A stretch of DNA of 12,100 bases from Syntrophomonadaceae bacterium (GCA_012522705.1 JAAYJY010000289.1:1-12100); one strand, 5' to 3'; shown: positions 1 to 7,817, counted from the first letter of the stretch. Program-made: numbers and translations. Notes: generated from the letters alone by a model not told the origin.

Positions 1-1117
1 CCTCCCGGATATTGTCCACCCGATCCAGTACCTCGAACAGGTCATCCACATTGATAATTTCGTATACCCGACAAAAAACCGGCACTGCGAAGGGATCTGT
101 AGAAGACCCCTTTTCCAGTTTGGTATGAGCGGTCTGAGCAATGTTGGTCACCAGCCACTGTCCCAGTTGATCGCGACAAACCGAGAATTGATATTCACTG
201 CGGTAGACCTCTCGTTCGTAAACGGTCAGGGAATAAGCCGACAAACCCAGGTTGTTGTGGGAACCACAGATTTCCTCGACCCTGCCTTCCAGCAACATGG
301 TCCCCGGTTTGATAGCCAGGTTGATCTGCTGCAACAAGGCCCCCTGGGATAAGCTGCCCTCGTCTACTATCGAGAACAGGTAGTTGAAATCCTGGCAGCG
401 CAGGGCGTGGAAAAAGCTGTTAACCAACTGGCGCGGCGCTAACCGGGGAGAAAGCTTGCGCAACAGCGTAGTGATACTGTTGTCCTCGTCCTTCAAGTCC
501 TCATCCAGGTACTTTTGGTATAGAAATCGGCCTAGGGCGGGGCGGCTCATAAACCGGACGTTAAATTCATAAGCATCGGCCACCAACATACAGGTCTCTC
601 CATAATCTACCTCCACCAAGTCCGACTGATTATCGCGGTCTTGTTCATATTGTTCTTGCTGCATATCTTCGATCACAAAAAAACTGTGGACTCCATCGGG
701 GCTGAAGGCCAGAAAGAAACACTCCACATACAGCCGGCCATCCCGTCTTTGCCAGGCCACATCCACGGTCATGCGGCCGGTATTGCGGCTGGTGCTGGCA
801 AAGGCGCGGTAAAAGCCGCCTCCCACCAACGGCGGGAAATGGGGTTCTAAACCAGCCAATTTATACTTGGCCAGAGCACGGGTACAGATCAGGTCGAATT
901 CCCGGCCGTATTCCAACTTGACTAGCTGAAAAAAGTTGACCATGAACTGGTTGTGAAAAGAAGAAAGACCTTCGATGACTTCAGCCCGGATATCATAGGG
1001 GATATCCTCAATGATCTCCAGTATCGACAAGCACCCCTCGTTGGTCTTGATATACCTGGCTATATCCTCGGCCAGGGGTTTGAGCATGGCCCGGGGAACA
1101 TTCTGTTTGTTTTTCAT
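1..1117 (-). CDS. Hypothetical protein, C-terminus cut by window edge
   Basis: Reading the minus strand from an ATG at 1117 gives 372 uninterrupted codons to the window edge, so the stop lies outside. The start is supported by GAGGT six bases upstream (GAGGTATTTTC-ATG). The protein begins MKNKQNVPRAMLKPLAED. I see no signal peptide or membrane segment; the product looks cytosolic and acidic. I do not recognise the family. Residues about 230-327 (LVNSFFHALRCQDFNYLF through QWLVTNI) have the helix then beta-sheet rhythm of NTF2-like/SnoaL domains, where a 'FF.AL...D' helix is followed by strands ending in '.W.V..I'; this is inference from pattern only. Residues 95-150 form a separate beta-rich segment (FYRAFAS, DVAWQRRDGRLYVECFF). 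A divergent small gene starts at 1289, with promoters for both in the gap. Confidence is high that it is coding and low for any function. Confidence 0.85.
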   Translation of the reverse strand, partial: MKNKQNVPRAMLKPLAEDIARYIKTNEGCLSILEIIEDIPYDIRAEVIEGLSSFHNQFMVNFFQLVKLEYGREFDLICTRALAKYKLAGLEPHFPPLVGGGFYRAFASTSRNTGRMTVDVAWQRRDGRLYVECFFLAFSPDGVHSFFVIEDMQQEQYEQDRDNQSDLVEVDYGETCMLVADAYEFNVRFMSRPALGRFLYQKYLDEDLKDEDNSITTLLRKLSPRLAPRQLVNSFFHALRCQDFNYLFSIVDEGSLSQGALLQQINLAIKPGTMLLEGRVEEICGSHNNLGLSAYSLTVYEREVYRSEYQFSVCRDQLGQWLVTNIAQTAHTKLEKGSSTDPFAVPVFCRVYEIINVDDLFEVLDRVDNIRE

Positions 1118-1158
1118 GAAAATACCTCATATAGCGGAGCACCAAAATCATTATTCTT

Positions 1159-1187
1159 AATTTATCATTTTGCCGCCATGAAGGCAA
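1159..1187 (-). promoter_or_regulatory. Possible promoter for the left-edge gene
   Basis: On the minus strand TTGCCT (1187-1182) is followed by 17 bases and TAAATT (1164-1159), with TGA just before the -10 (extended -10). Each hexamer matches the sigma-A consensus at four of six positions. It lies about 40 bases upstream of the ATG at 1117. Seen by eye only. Confidence 0.3.
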
Positions 1188-1235
1188 TTTTCTTGTATCA
1201 CCATAATCAGGTCAGTCTGTAAACATTAAACCAGC

Positions 1236-1241
1236 TATAAT
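1236..1241 (+). promoter_or_regulatory. Probable -10 box for the 48-residue small gene
   Basis: A perfect TATAAT lies about 48 bases upstream of the start at 1289, but no good -35 hexamer sits 16-18 bases before it. The half-site TTGTGACA just downstream (about 1250) may matter to regulation but lacks a matching inverted half, so no regulator is assigned. Confidence 0.3.
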
Positions 1242-1288
1242 AATCGAATTTGTGACAAAAGATAAAGCAAAGGAGGGATTGATATAAA

Positions 1289-1435
1289 ATGAAGAGACGT
1301 TTTCAGGTAATGGGCAAAAGTGGATTCAATTTCAAATCTATGTATTGGCCGGTCGCATTTATCAATGGCCTGTTTTTTGGAGGGCTGGCCCTGCGAAAGA
1401 TAAGGCAGTACTGGGAAGGCGGGCCTATGGATTAA
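1289..1435 (+). CDS. Small hydrophobic protein, 48 residues, unknown
   Basis: A short ORF of 48 residues starts at ATG 1289, with AAGGAGGG at 1270-1277, a strong ribosome binding site though spaced about 11 bases away. A strong hairpin terminator begins 26 bases after the stop (TAA 1433-1435), and a TATAAT lies upstream, so the whole transcription unit is visible. The protein has a basic N-terminus (MKRRFQVMGK), a central apolar stretch at about residues 18-35 (MYWPVAFINGLFFGGLAL) that could be one short membrane segment, and a charged C-terminus (RKIRQYWEGG). I do not recognise it. Family and function are unknown; the bracketing signals are the main evidence that it is real. Confidence 0.6.
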   Translation: MKRRFQVMGKSGFNFKSMYWPVAFINGLFFGGLALRKIRQYWEGGPMD

Positions 1436-1460
1436 CCGCCCCCCTCCTTTACTAAATTTT

Positions 1461-1500
1461 AAAGGATAGATGTGCCGGCAAAGCTACATCTATCCTTTTT
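1461..1500 (+). terminator. Rho-independent terminator after the small gene
   Basis: AAAGGATAGATGT (1461-1473) and ACATCTATCCTTT (1486-1498) form a perfect 13-bp stem with a 12-base loop, followed by further Ts and TTTTTC. It ends the 48-residue gene. Because the beta-propeller gene ends at 1514 from the other side, the hairpin may also act on that transcript; the minus-strand side has only a short mixed T/A run (TTTAAAATTT). Confidence 0.8.
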
Positions 1501-1513
1501 CTGAGTAGCAGCC

Positions 1514-3502
1514 CTATTGGGATCCGAGGGTTAGAGTGTCTTTTAGAGTCAAACTAGCCAGATCATGGGCTTGCACCAGATCCCCCGACAAGGTGTAGAG
1601 ATCATCGCCGATGTACAAGGCCCGTTCAATATTTTTGCGGCTGCGGTACCAGCTGTCCCCGGCCGCCTGATAATCCTGGGGACTGAGGTGGGTGATACGG
1701 CCTCGCAACTGCAGGCCGTTGTCCAGATCAATATCATAAACATACAGACCTTGGAACCTGAAACTTCCGTAAGCCGGGAAGGGCTGGGCACCGGGAGTGA
1801 CCGTCGAACCCTGCACTTCCATGACCGTGACCGGGAAAGCCAGCAGGTTGCGGGGAGCGGAGAACAATAGGGCTTTATGGTTGTGCAGCAGCTCGGAATC
1901 GGTACCGCGGTCACCGATCAAGACCTTGCTCATTTCGATCGGATTGGCGACATCGCTAACATCGAAGATAGCCACCTTCATACCCTGATAGTAAGCCTGG
2001 CTCTGGTCGCCCCAGGTCTTGAGTTCAATGGTGTCCTTGCCGAAGCCAATAATATGGTTTTCATCGAAGGGATGCAGGTAATCGCTGTAGCCCGGGATCT
2101 TTAGTTTGCCCAGGATTTGTGGGCTGGCTGGATTGCTCAAATCCAGCACGAAGAATGGATCCACATTCTTGAAAGTCACCATATAAGCCCGGTCGCCCAT
2201 AAAACGAGTCGAATAAATACTTTCCCCCGGGGCTATGTTCTCCAGGCGGCCAGCTATCTGCAGGTTGTCGTCAAGGATATAGACGTTGTTGGAAGAAGTG
2301 TACTGGTCGGTTCGCCATTCCTCGCCACGGGTGGTGGCGATACGGAAATAGCCTTCATGCTCATCCATGGAGAATTGATTCAGTATTCGCCCCGGCACCT
2401 GGCCAGACCCGAAATACCTGACCCCGCCCGGCAGCAGTCCAAACTTGTAAACCGTGGTGTTACTTTCGGCGGGACGGTCTGGGGCTATCTCGCCAATCAT
2501 GGGTCTTATCATATAATCATGTTTTTGTACCGCCACATATAGATTTTCATTGGAAGCATAGACTTCCTGTCCACTGCCCAGGTAGGTGCTGATTTCGGCT
2601 GCAGCCCCCGGCTTATCAAGGTTCACGGCGGCCACCATAAGATAATTGGGATTGATGCGGTCCGGGAAGTATCTGATATCTTCGTACTTCTCTGCCACAT
2701 ACTCCTGGCCCTGCACGGTATCGCGCCACACCGGCGGGTCTATGGGCCGCTCTTGGATGCGGTAATAGTTGATGTTTTTGTTGCTCAGCAGGTAAAAGGA
2801 TGAACCCACCTTGCGGGAGGAGAGATAATTGCCCTCCAAATCCAACTGGCGCACCTCGGAAGGCCGACTGCGGTCGGTAATATCATAGATGATGGCCCGG
2901 GTCAGCTGGCTGGAATATATGGGCGGGTAAATCCGGGATTGTATTTGATTGTTCTCATAGTAGGGCATGGGGTAGGGTTCCGGATTGATACGGTTTCCTA
3001 CCACTATAAGCCGGTCTCCATCCACATACAGTTCAGATGGCGTGAAACCGCGGTCACTGAAACCTATAGCGGCGGTCAGGGCCATGTCTGCGGCCGGCTG
3101 CGCCCTGATTATATTTATCCGTTCCTCATTGACCTGGTATATATAGAGTCCGTCCGTCTTTACCAAATCGCCTTCATCCACTCCGGCCACCTGCAGATTG
3201 GTGGCCGAGAAATCCATGTCATCAGCGGGCGCACCGGCCGCCTGCGGGACGACTGCCTGATTGGACTCCTTGACTGCCATGCTGTCAATCATCACCCGCC
3301 CATAAAGGTTACTATAACCCTGGGCTTTCTCCAGGAGTTCAACCAGATTCTCATAACTGCCCACCACCGGCAATTCGGCCTGGGCAGATGCCTGGGATGG
3401 GTTTAGTCCGCCCCGGCCACCGATCAGGCCCACCGCCATGAAAAATAACGCCACCAACATTCCCGCCAGAGGAATTCTCCATTTGCCGGCCGGTAATCCC
3501 AT
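1514..3502 (-). CDS. Secreted beta-propeller domain protein (COG4880/Beta_propel type)
   Basis: 662 residues from ATG 3502, preceded by GAGGAGGG with eight-base spacing. The N-terminus carries a basic start and an apolar helix (about residues 10-29, RIPLAGMLVALFFMAVGLIG), then an Ala/Ser-rich stretch with a possible signal-peptidase site after ASA (residue 40). The product is therefore probably exported or anchored. Residues 105-122 hold the hallmark of this family, VAGVDEGDLVKTDGLYIY, followed by repeated beta-rich blades with phrases such as DRLIVVGNR, IIYDITDRSRPSEV, VFILDLSNP-like FFVLDLSNPASPQILG, and a typical end ERALYIGDDLYTLSG near residues 630-645. Family members are secreted proteins distantly related to WD40 propellers, usually without a known substrate. 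The gene stands alone, convergent with the small gene at 1289, and ends in TAG. Family call is confident; molecular role is unknown. Confidence 0.9.
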   Translation of the reverse strand: MGLPAGKWRIPLAGMLVALFFMAVGLIGGRGGLNPSQASAQAELPVVGSYENLVELLEKAQGYSNLYGRVMIDSMAVKESNQAVVPQAAGAPADDMDFSATNLQVAGVDEGDLVKTDGLYIYQVNEERINIIRAQPAADMALTAAIGFSDRGFTPSELYVDGDRLIVVGNRINPEPYPMPYYENNQIQSRIYPPIYSSQLTRAIIYDITDRSRPSEVRQLDLEGNYLSSRKVGSSFYLLSNKNINYYRIQERPIDPPVWRDTVQGQEYVAEKYEDIRYFPDRINPNYLMVAAVNLDKPGAAAEISTYLGSGQEVYASNENLYVAVQKHDYMIRPMIGEIAPDRPAESNTTVYKFGLLPGGVRYFGSGQVPGRILNQFSMDEHEGYFRIATTRGEEWRTDQYTSSNNVYILDDNLQIAGRLENIAPGESIYSTRFMGDRAYMVTFKNVDPFFVLDLSNPASPQILGKLKIPGYSDYLHPFDENHIIGFGKDTIELKTWGDQSQAYYQGMKVAIFDVSDVANPIEMSKVLIGDRGTDSELLHNHKALLFSAPRNLLAFPVTVMEVQGSTVTPGAQPFPAYGSFRFQGLYVYDIDLDNGLQLRGRITHLSPQDYQAAGDSWYRSRKNIERALYIGDDLYTLSGDLVQAHDLASLTLKDTLTLGSQ

Positions 3503-3858
3503 AATTCAATCCCTCCTCGTGCATCTTCTTTATTTTAGTACGGCAACGATCACCAGATGCTTTCAGTTAAAAACAGTGGGGAGAAGGGTTTTTCATCAGC
3601 TGGACTCACCCTTGACCTTTCGGGGGAGCATAAAATGGCACCATCAGCCGGGTTAGCCTGATCATGGTGACGATGCGGGGCATTGTCCACCAAGCCGTGT
3701 ACGTCTTCTGGATCATCAGTAGTTGTAAGCCTGCCTCAACTCCCCGTTAACCTTACCTTAATAAATGGTTCCGGTCGGTGGTCATGACCACTGCCCAAGA
3801 CCTGGGTTGCGAAACCAATATAAGTGTAACTGCGACCAGAGTTGTTGATGAATCGCGT
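3503..3858. other. Intergenic gap without a convincing gene
   Basis: About 355 bases separate the beta-propeller start from the dut stop. All frames are broken into short pieces; the longest candidates have no ribosome binding site and no family resemblance. A 14-bp perfect palindrome GTGGTCATGACCAC lies at 3778-3791, but one such palindrome is expected by chance in 12 kb. The upstream signals of the 1514-3502 gene must lie in the right-hand part of this gap on the minus strand (AAAATA-rich near 3530), but no clear -35/-10 pair was found. Confidence 0.6.
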
Positions 3859-4251
3859 TTAGTCTTCTTCTTCGATAAAGACCGCCTGGACTATCGGCCC
3901 AAATACCATCTGGGCCACTTTTTGGCCGGGCAGTATTTTCACCGGCTTATCGGTGACATTGAGCAGCATAACCTTGCGCTCTCCGTTATGGTCGGCGTCG
4001 ATGGTAGCCGGGGCATTAGCCACTATTATGCCTTTGCCGGCCATCCCCGTCCGGCTCCGGATCTGTCCCTCATAGCCAGTCGGAATCATAATCGCCAGGC
4101 CGGTGGGAAAACTCCGGACCTCGTTGGGATACAGCACTACCTCTTCCTTATTGGCCAAAGATATATCGCAACCAGCCGCCCCCCGGGTCTCATATTCGGG
4201 CACCGCCGCCAATGCAGCCAGTTTTTTGTATTTTACCCCTATTCGTTCCAT
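3859..4251 (-). CDS. dut: dUTP diphosphatase (dUTPase), lacking C-terminal motif V
   Basis: 130 residues, trimeric dUTPase family, which hydrolyses dUTP to dUMP and pyrophosphate to keep uracil out of DNA. Motif I is AAGCDIS (25-31), motif II is YEGQIRSRTGMAGKG (60-74, canonical form RPRSGLA..), motif III is ATIDADHNGE (82-91) with the catalytic Asp at D85, and motif IV is PGQKVAQMVF (108-117). Two oddities are visible. The Tyr three residues after the catalytic Asp, which normally stacks on the deoxyribose, is His88. The protein also stops at VFIEEED, where relatives continue about 15 residues into the Gly-rich motif V (RG.GGFGSTG) that covers the triphosphate. None of the three frames after the stop encodes a motif V, so this is a short protein rather than a simple frameshift. 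ATG 4251 has a GGGGGA site about eight bases upstream; a TATAAT at 4310-4315 (minus strand) is a possible -10. rmuC diverges from it. Confidence 0.85.
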   Translation of the reverse strand: MERIGVKYKKLAALAAVPEYETRGAAGCDISLANKEEVVLYPNEVRSFPTGLAIMIPTGYEGQIRSRTGMAGKGIIVANAPATIDADHNGERKVMLLNVTDKPVKILPGQKVAQMVFGPIVQAVFIEEED

Positions 4252-4450
4252 TTCCTATTCCCCCTCACTATTACAGCTTTATACCGGTGCATTTCCTAAT
4301 CTGCTATTAATTATAGCGCAAGGCCACGCTTTTGGCTCGCATTGTCGGAGCCCCACCCAGCCTCTATATGGTCGGCTGCCGATGCCGACATTTTATTCCC
4401 GCCCCGGTTCCGTTACAATAGGGAAAGATGACCAGCAGGAGGTGCGGGGA

Positions 4451-5770
4451 TTGGATTATCTGCTTCCAATAATGACAATGGCCCTTACCGGAGCCGCATT
4501 GATCATAATGATTCAGTTACGGGCCATCCGGCAATTGCAGGCCGAGCAGGAACGGAGGTTGGCGATCCTGGAAAAGAGCCAGGAGCACGCCTGGACGGTT
4601 TTACGGGCCGATCTCTCCGCTCTTCGCACCGAAACCGGCAGCCATGCCCGCCAGGGCCGGGAGGAAATGAGCCATGGTTTGCGCCAGTTCGAGGACGCGC
4701 TTTTGAACCGGGTTAATGAAACCGCCCATCTGCAGAAGAGCCAGTTGGGCCTCTTCGGCGAACAGATCGACCGTCTGGCGGCCGGCAACGAAGCCCGGCT
4801 GGTTCAGCTGCGGCAGACGGTGGAGACCCGACTCCGGGAGCTTCAGGAGGATAACAACATCAAGCTGGAAAAGATGCGCCTCACAGTGGACGAAAAGCTG
4901 CATAATTCCCTGGAAACCAGACTGGGCGAGTCATTCAGGTTGGTCAGCGATCGTCTGGAGATGGTCCATAAAGGTCTCGGCGAGATGCAGTCGCTGGCCG
5001 CCGGCGTGGGCGACCTCAAAAAGGTCCTTACCAACGTCAAAACCCGCGGTATCTGGGGAGAGATCCAGTTGGGCAACATACTCGCCCAGGTTCTCAGCCC
5101 GGAGCAGTATGCCTGCAATGTGGCCACCCGCCCCGGCAGCAATGAACGGGTGGAATTTGCTATCCGTCTGCCCGGACAGAACTCGGGCGAGGGCGGGGTA
5201 TGGCTGCCCATCGATGCTAAATTCCCCACCGAGGACTACCTGCGCCTGATCGAAGCCAGCGAACAGGGTCTGCCCGAACAGGTGGAGGAGGCCGGGCGCC
5301 AATTGGAGAAGCGCATCCGTTCCGAAGCTCGCGCGGTACAGGGCAAATACCTGGCTCCGCCTCATACCACCGATTTCGGCATAATCTTCCTGCCAACGGA
5401 AAGCCTGTATGCCGAAGTGGCCCGCCGTCCCGGATTTCTGGCGGCTTTACAGAGCGAATTGCGAGTGCTGGTAACCGGGCCCAGTACCATGGTAGCCTTG
5501 CTCAACAGTCTTTCGGTGGGCTTCCGTACCTTGGCCATAGAACAGCACACCAGCGAGGTTTGGGAATTGCTGGGGGCGGTCAAATCCGAGTTTGGCACCT
5601 TCGGTGAAATACTGGACAAAACCAAAAAGAAACTCCAAGAGGCCAGCAATACCATCGACAATGCTTCCCGGCGCTCTCGCAGCATCGAGAGGAAACTGCG
5701 GTCAGTACAGGAATTGCCCCAACCATCCAGCTCGGAGATCACGGAGCCGGGCAGGGGTGGAAGCGACTAG
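4451..5770 (+). CDS. rmuC: RmuC family DNA recombination protein
   Basis: 439 residues from a TTG start at 4451, chosen because AGGAGGTG (4437-4444) lies six bases upstream and the protein then begins with a membrane helix (residues about 3-22, LLPIMTMALTGAALIIMI). The open frame extends back to 4103, but that part overlaps dut antisense and has no family resemblance. Residues about 25-190 are charged and heptad-rich, a long coiled coil. The RmuC domain follows, with GIWGEIQLG (about 200-208), PIDAKFPTEDY (253-263, the D.K pair of a PD-(D/E)XK nuclease-like core) and FLPTESLYAE (313-322). RmuC proteins limit recombination between inverted repeats and are thought to act as membrane-associated nucleases; activity here is inferred. 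Length fits the family. It ends in TAG. Divergent from dut, with no downstream partner on the same strand. Confidence 0.92.
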   Translation: MDYLLPIMTMALTGAALIIMIQLRAIRQLQAEQERRLAILEKSQEHAWTVLRADLSALRTETGSHARQGREEMSHGLRQFEDALLNRVNETAHLQKSQLGLFGEQIDRLAAGNEARLVQLRQTVETRLRELQEDNNIKLEKMRLTVDEKLHNSLETRLGESFRLVSDRLEMVHKGLGEMQSLAAGVGDLKKVLTNVKTRGIWGEIQLGNILAQVLSPEQYACNVATRPGSNERVEFAIRLPGQNSGEGGVWLPIDAKFPTEDYLRLIEASEQGLPEQVEEAGRQLEKRIRSEARAVQGKYLAPPHTTDFGIIFLPTESLYAEVARRPGFLAALQSELRVLVTGPSTMVALLNSLSVGFRTLAIEQHTSEVWELLGAVKSEFGTFGEILDKTKKKLQEASNTIDNASRRSRSIERKLRSVQELPQPSSSEITEPGRGGSD

Positions 5771-5884
5771 TATTATCCCTAATCAGTGGGTTCGGATCCG
5801 GCCGCGTCCTTCCTGCTTAAGCTGTTAAAGGGCTTTGCCGGCCATCTCGATAAGGGTACCCTTAGTCTCCTCATGAGCGCATAA

Positions 5885-6706
5885 TCAGAAGTTGAAATTG
5901 TCCGGATCCGGACCGATGCGCAGGTTGCGGTTTAAACTCTCGATCGCATCCATCTCTTGGCTGGACAATTCGAAATCAAAGAGTTCGGCGTTGCCTATTA
6001 TACGATCCCGGTGTACCGACTTGGGGATAGCGATCACATCGTTCTGAAGATGCCAGCGCAGGATTACCTGGGCTACGCCCTTGCCATGATGGGCGCCGAT
6101 CTCCGCTAGCAACTGGTCGTCCAGGACCCTGCCCCGGGCGAGAGGAGCCCACGCTTCTACCGCGATGCTATGGCTTTTGCAAAAGTCGCGCAGGGGGGCT
6201 TGACTGAGCAGGGGGTGCAGTTCCACCTGATTGACCATGGGGACTACGTCCGCCACCCGCATGAGTTCCTTCAGGTGGTGGGTTTGAAAATTGCTGACCC
6301 CAATAGCCCGCACTCGCTGCTCCCGATAGAGGCTCTCCAGGGCTCGCCAGGTCTCCAAAAATCTACCCGGAACCGGCTAGTGTATCAAGTATAGGTCCAG
6401 ATAATCAAAACCAAACCGCAGCAAGCTACGCTCAAAGGCCGCCAATGTCTCGCAATAGCCCTGTTCTGAGTTCCAGACCTTGGAGGTTACAAACAGCTGG
6501 CTGCGGTCCAGCCCTGATTCCTTTAGAACACGCCCCACCCCGGCTTCATTTCCATAAAAGGAAGCCGTATCAATGGAGCGATAACCCGCTTCTAGCGCCC
6601 ACTTGATCGGCTGCACCACTTCCTCTTCGCCAACTTTGTATACCCCCAAGCCAAGACGGGGCATCGCCACCCCGTTCGCCAGTATTCGGGCCGAGTCAAT
6701 ATCCAT
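5885..6706 (-). pseudogene. Aldo/keto reductase interrupted by an in-frame amber codon
   Basis: Two pieces (6706-6377 and 6358-5885) lie in the same frame and together make one 273-residue aldo/keto reductase, the usual family length. The only lesion is TAG at codon 110 (6379-6377), where the family has Trp in LIHWP; a single base (T at 6378 on the plus strand for C) would restore TGG. The catalytic tetrad is intact: D46 and Y51 (SIDTASFYGNE), K76 (VTSKVWN) and H109 (YLIH) just before the stop. The second part keeps IGVSNF, NQVELHP and the NADPH-binding IPKSVHRDRIIGN. ATG 6706 has TAGGAG eight bases upstream. Such enzymes reduce aldehydes and ketones with NADPH. It may be a recent pseudogene, a read-through case, or a base error. 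The untouched remainder argues that any inactivation is very recent. Confidence 0.85.
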
Positions 6707-6791
6707 ATGATCATCTCCTAACGGTTTCGCAGCCCCCGCTTCAGGTTCGGGAAGCGAGCAACATCCCTCCCGGGAAGCAACCTATACGCCT

Positions 6792-7145
6792 TTGCTCAGG
6801 GAAGCATTTCGCCAACTGGAACTGTACTTGCAAGGCCGGGTACAGGAATTTGACTTGCCCCTGGGTCCTACCGGAACTCCGTTCATGATGTCGGTTTGGC
6901 AACAACTGCAACAGGTCCCTTATGGCAAGACCGCCAGTTACAAGGATATAGCTATAGCTATCGGCAATCCCCGGACGGCGCGGGCAGTGGGCCAAGCTAA
7001 CCGGCGCAATCCCATCCCTATTTTTATCCCCTGTCACCGCATAATCAACGCCCAAGGATATCTGGGTGGTTTCAGCTGCGGCCTGGATTATAAAAAGATC
7101 CTCCTCACCATAGAGAGCGGGGGAAAAGTTGTCTGGCGGGAATAA
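6792..7145 (+). CDS. O6-alkylguanine-DNA alkyltransferase-like protein, short form
   Basis: About 117 residues corresponding to the C-terminal DNA-binding/methyltransferase domain of Ogt/MGMT. The active-site motif is IPCHRII (the Cys accepts the alkyl group), preceded by the helix-turn-helix ARAVGQANRRNPIPI with its arginine finger, and by VPYGKTASYKDIA. The opening LREAFRQLELYLQGR and FDLPLGPTGTPF match the linker of full-length proteins, but the usual N-terminal domain of roughly 60 residues is absent. The start is uncertain: TTG 6792 is the only start-like codon in frame in the right place, and no good ribosome binding site precedes it. The frame stays open back to a TGA at 6708, so the family-like region may begin earlier (EATYTPLLREAF). 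It diverges from the aldo/keto reductase across 85 bases, which leaves no room for the missing domain. It either repairs alkylated guanine as a mini-protein, acts like an alkyltransferase-like protein (though those usually lack the Cys), or is 5'-truncated. Confidence 0.8.
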   Translation: MLREAFRQLELYLQGRVQEFDLPLGPTGTPFMMSVWQQLQQVPYGKTASYKDIAIAIGNPRTARAVGQANRRNPIPIFIPCHRIINAQGYLGGFSCGLDYKKILLTIESGGKVVWRE

Positions 7146-7306
7146 GCATGGCTGGCCGGTCCGGAGACTGGCCCGTTGCTCATTGGGACTATAATTGCCC
7201 GCATGGCTGAGGTTACCCATAATGAAAGGTCGTCTGAGCCTGACCGCAGATATAATGTCCCCGTACAACACCCTACGCCCCGCGACGGGCGTCCCGGTGC
7301 GAGTGA

Positions 7307-7729
7307 TTAGTCCATTGGCTGGCGCGACAGGTAGTTATGCTCAGCCATTATACAGACACCCTTGATCAGCTCAATCTGCTTGTCTCCCGCCAGCTGTACT
7401 GACGCATCGCTGCATTCTATGCCCGGCTGTACCCAAACCGCCGGAATGCCAGCCTCACTCGCTGACTGGATTATTTCTTTCACACCCTGGCGGCGGAAGA
7501 CGCTGACCAGGTCCACTGGCCCCGGCACCTCCCTCAGGTGGGGGTAGGCCTTCTCCCCCATGACCTCGGTCACGCTGGGATTGCCCGGACCTATTCGGTA
7601 CCCCTGGTTCTGCAGGTAAGAAGCGATACGGAAACTGGGCCGGCGGGGATTATCCGACAATCCTACCACGGCGATAGTCTTGCAGGTGTTCAGGAGCCGT
7701 TTCTTTATCTTGTCCCCCTCATCCAGCAT
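7307..7729 (-). CDS. CoA-binding domain protein (YccU type)
   Basis: 140 residues from ATG 7729. I chose this start over an in-frame GTG at 7765 because AGAGGTGAGGT lies directly upstream with good spacing and the resulting length fits the family (about 137-145). It is a single Rossmann-like CoA_binding_2 domain: TIAVVGLSDNPRRPS (18-32) is the nucleotide-binding loop, followed by GYRIGPGNPS, MGEKAYPHLREVP, VDLVSVFRR and VWVQPGIECSDA. Most relatives read YRVIPVNP where this protein has YRIGPGNPS, a mild variation. Related domains form the CoA-binding part of succinyl-CoA synthetase and acetyl-CoA synthetase (ADP-forming); stand-alone YccU proteins bind CoA or acyl-CoA but have no settled function. 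It is monocistronic, with an extended -10 promoter about 65 bases upstream. Confidence 0.85.
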   Translation of the reverse strand: MLDEGDKIKKRLLNTCKTIAVVGLSDNPRRPSFRIASYLQNQGYRIGPGNPSVTEVMGEKAYPHLREVPGPVDLVSVFRRQGVKEIIQSASEAGIPAVWVQPGIECSDASVQLAGDKQIELIKGVCIMAEHNYLSRQPMD

Positions 7730-7792
7730 GATTACCTCACCTCTTTTTCCGCCAAAAATGTGCACTCCATTTAAGGTCGGTTGTTTTAAAGC

Positions 7793-7801
7793 ATTATATC
7801 A
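7793..7801 (-). promoter_or_regulatory. Extended -10 promoter for the CoA-binding gene
   Basis: The minus strand reads TGATATAAT here, a perfect TATAAT with the TGn extension, placed about 65 bases before ATG 7729. No clear -35 is present, as is common for extended -10 promoters. Confidence 0.45.
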
Positions 7802-7817
7802 TGGTTGAGATTGGAAG

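Noticed and set aside
3778..3791. Perfect palindrome GTGGTCATGACCAC
   Set aside because: A 14-bp perfect palindrome is expected about once in 12 kb by chance, and it is not placed at a recognisable promoter.
4103..4450. In-frame upstream extension of rmuC to ATG 4103
   Set aside because: It overlaps dut antisense, lacks family resemblance, and a strong AGGAGGTG precedes the TTG at 4451 that begins the membrane helix.
5851..5864. Perfect palindrome TAAGGGTACCCTTA between rmuC and the reductase
   Set aside because: Same chance expectation; it lacks a loop and a T-run for a terminator and lies between gene ends, so an operator is unlikely.
6741..7271. 176-residue open frame on the minus strand opposite the alkyltransferase
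   Set aside because: It is antisense to a gene with clear motifs and shows no domain or ribosome binding site.
7275..7292. ACGCCC/GGGCGT hairpin after the alkyltransferase gene
   Set aside because: Only 6 bp with no T-run on either strand and over 120 bases from the alkyltransferase stop.
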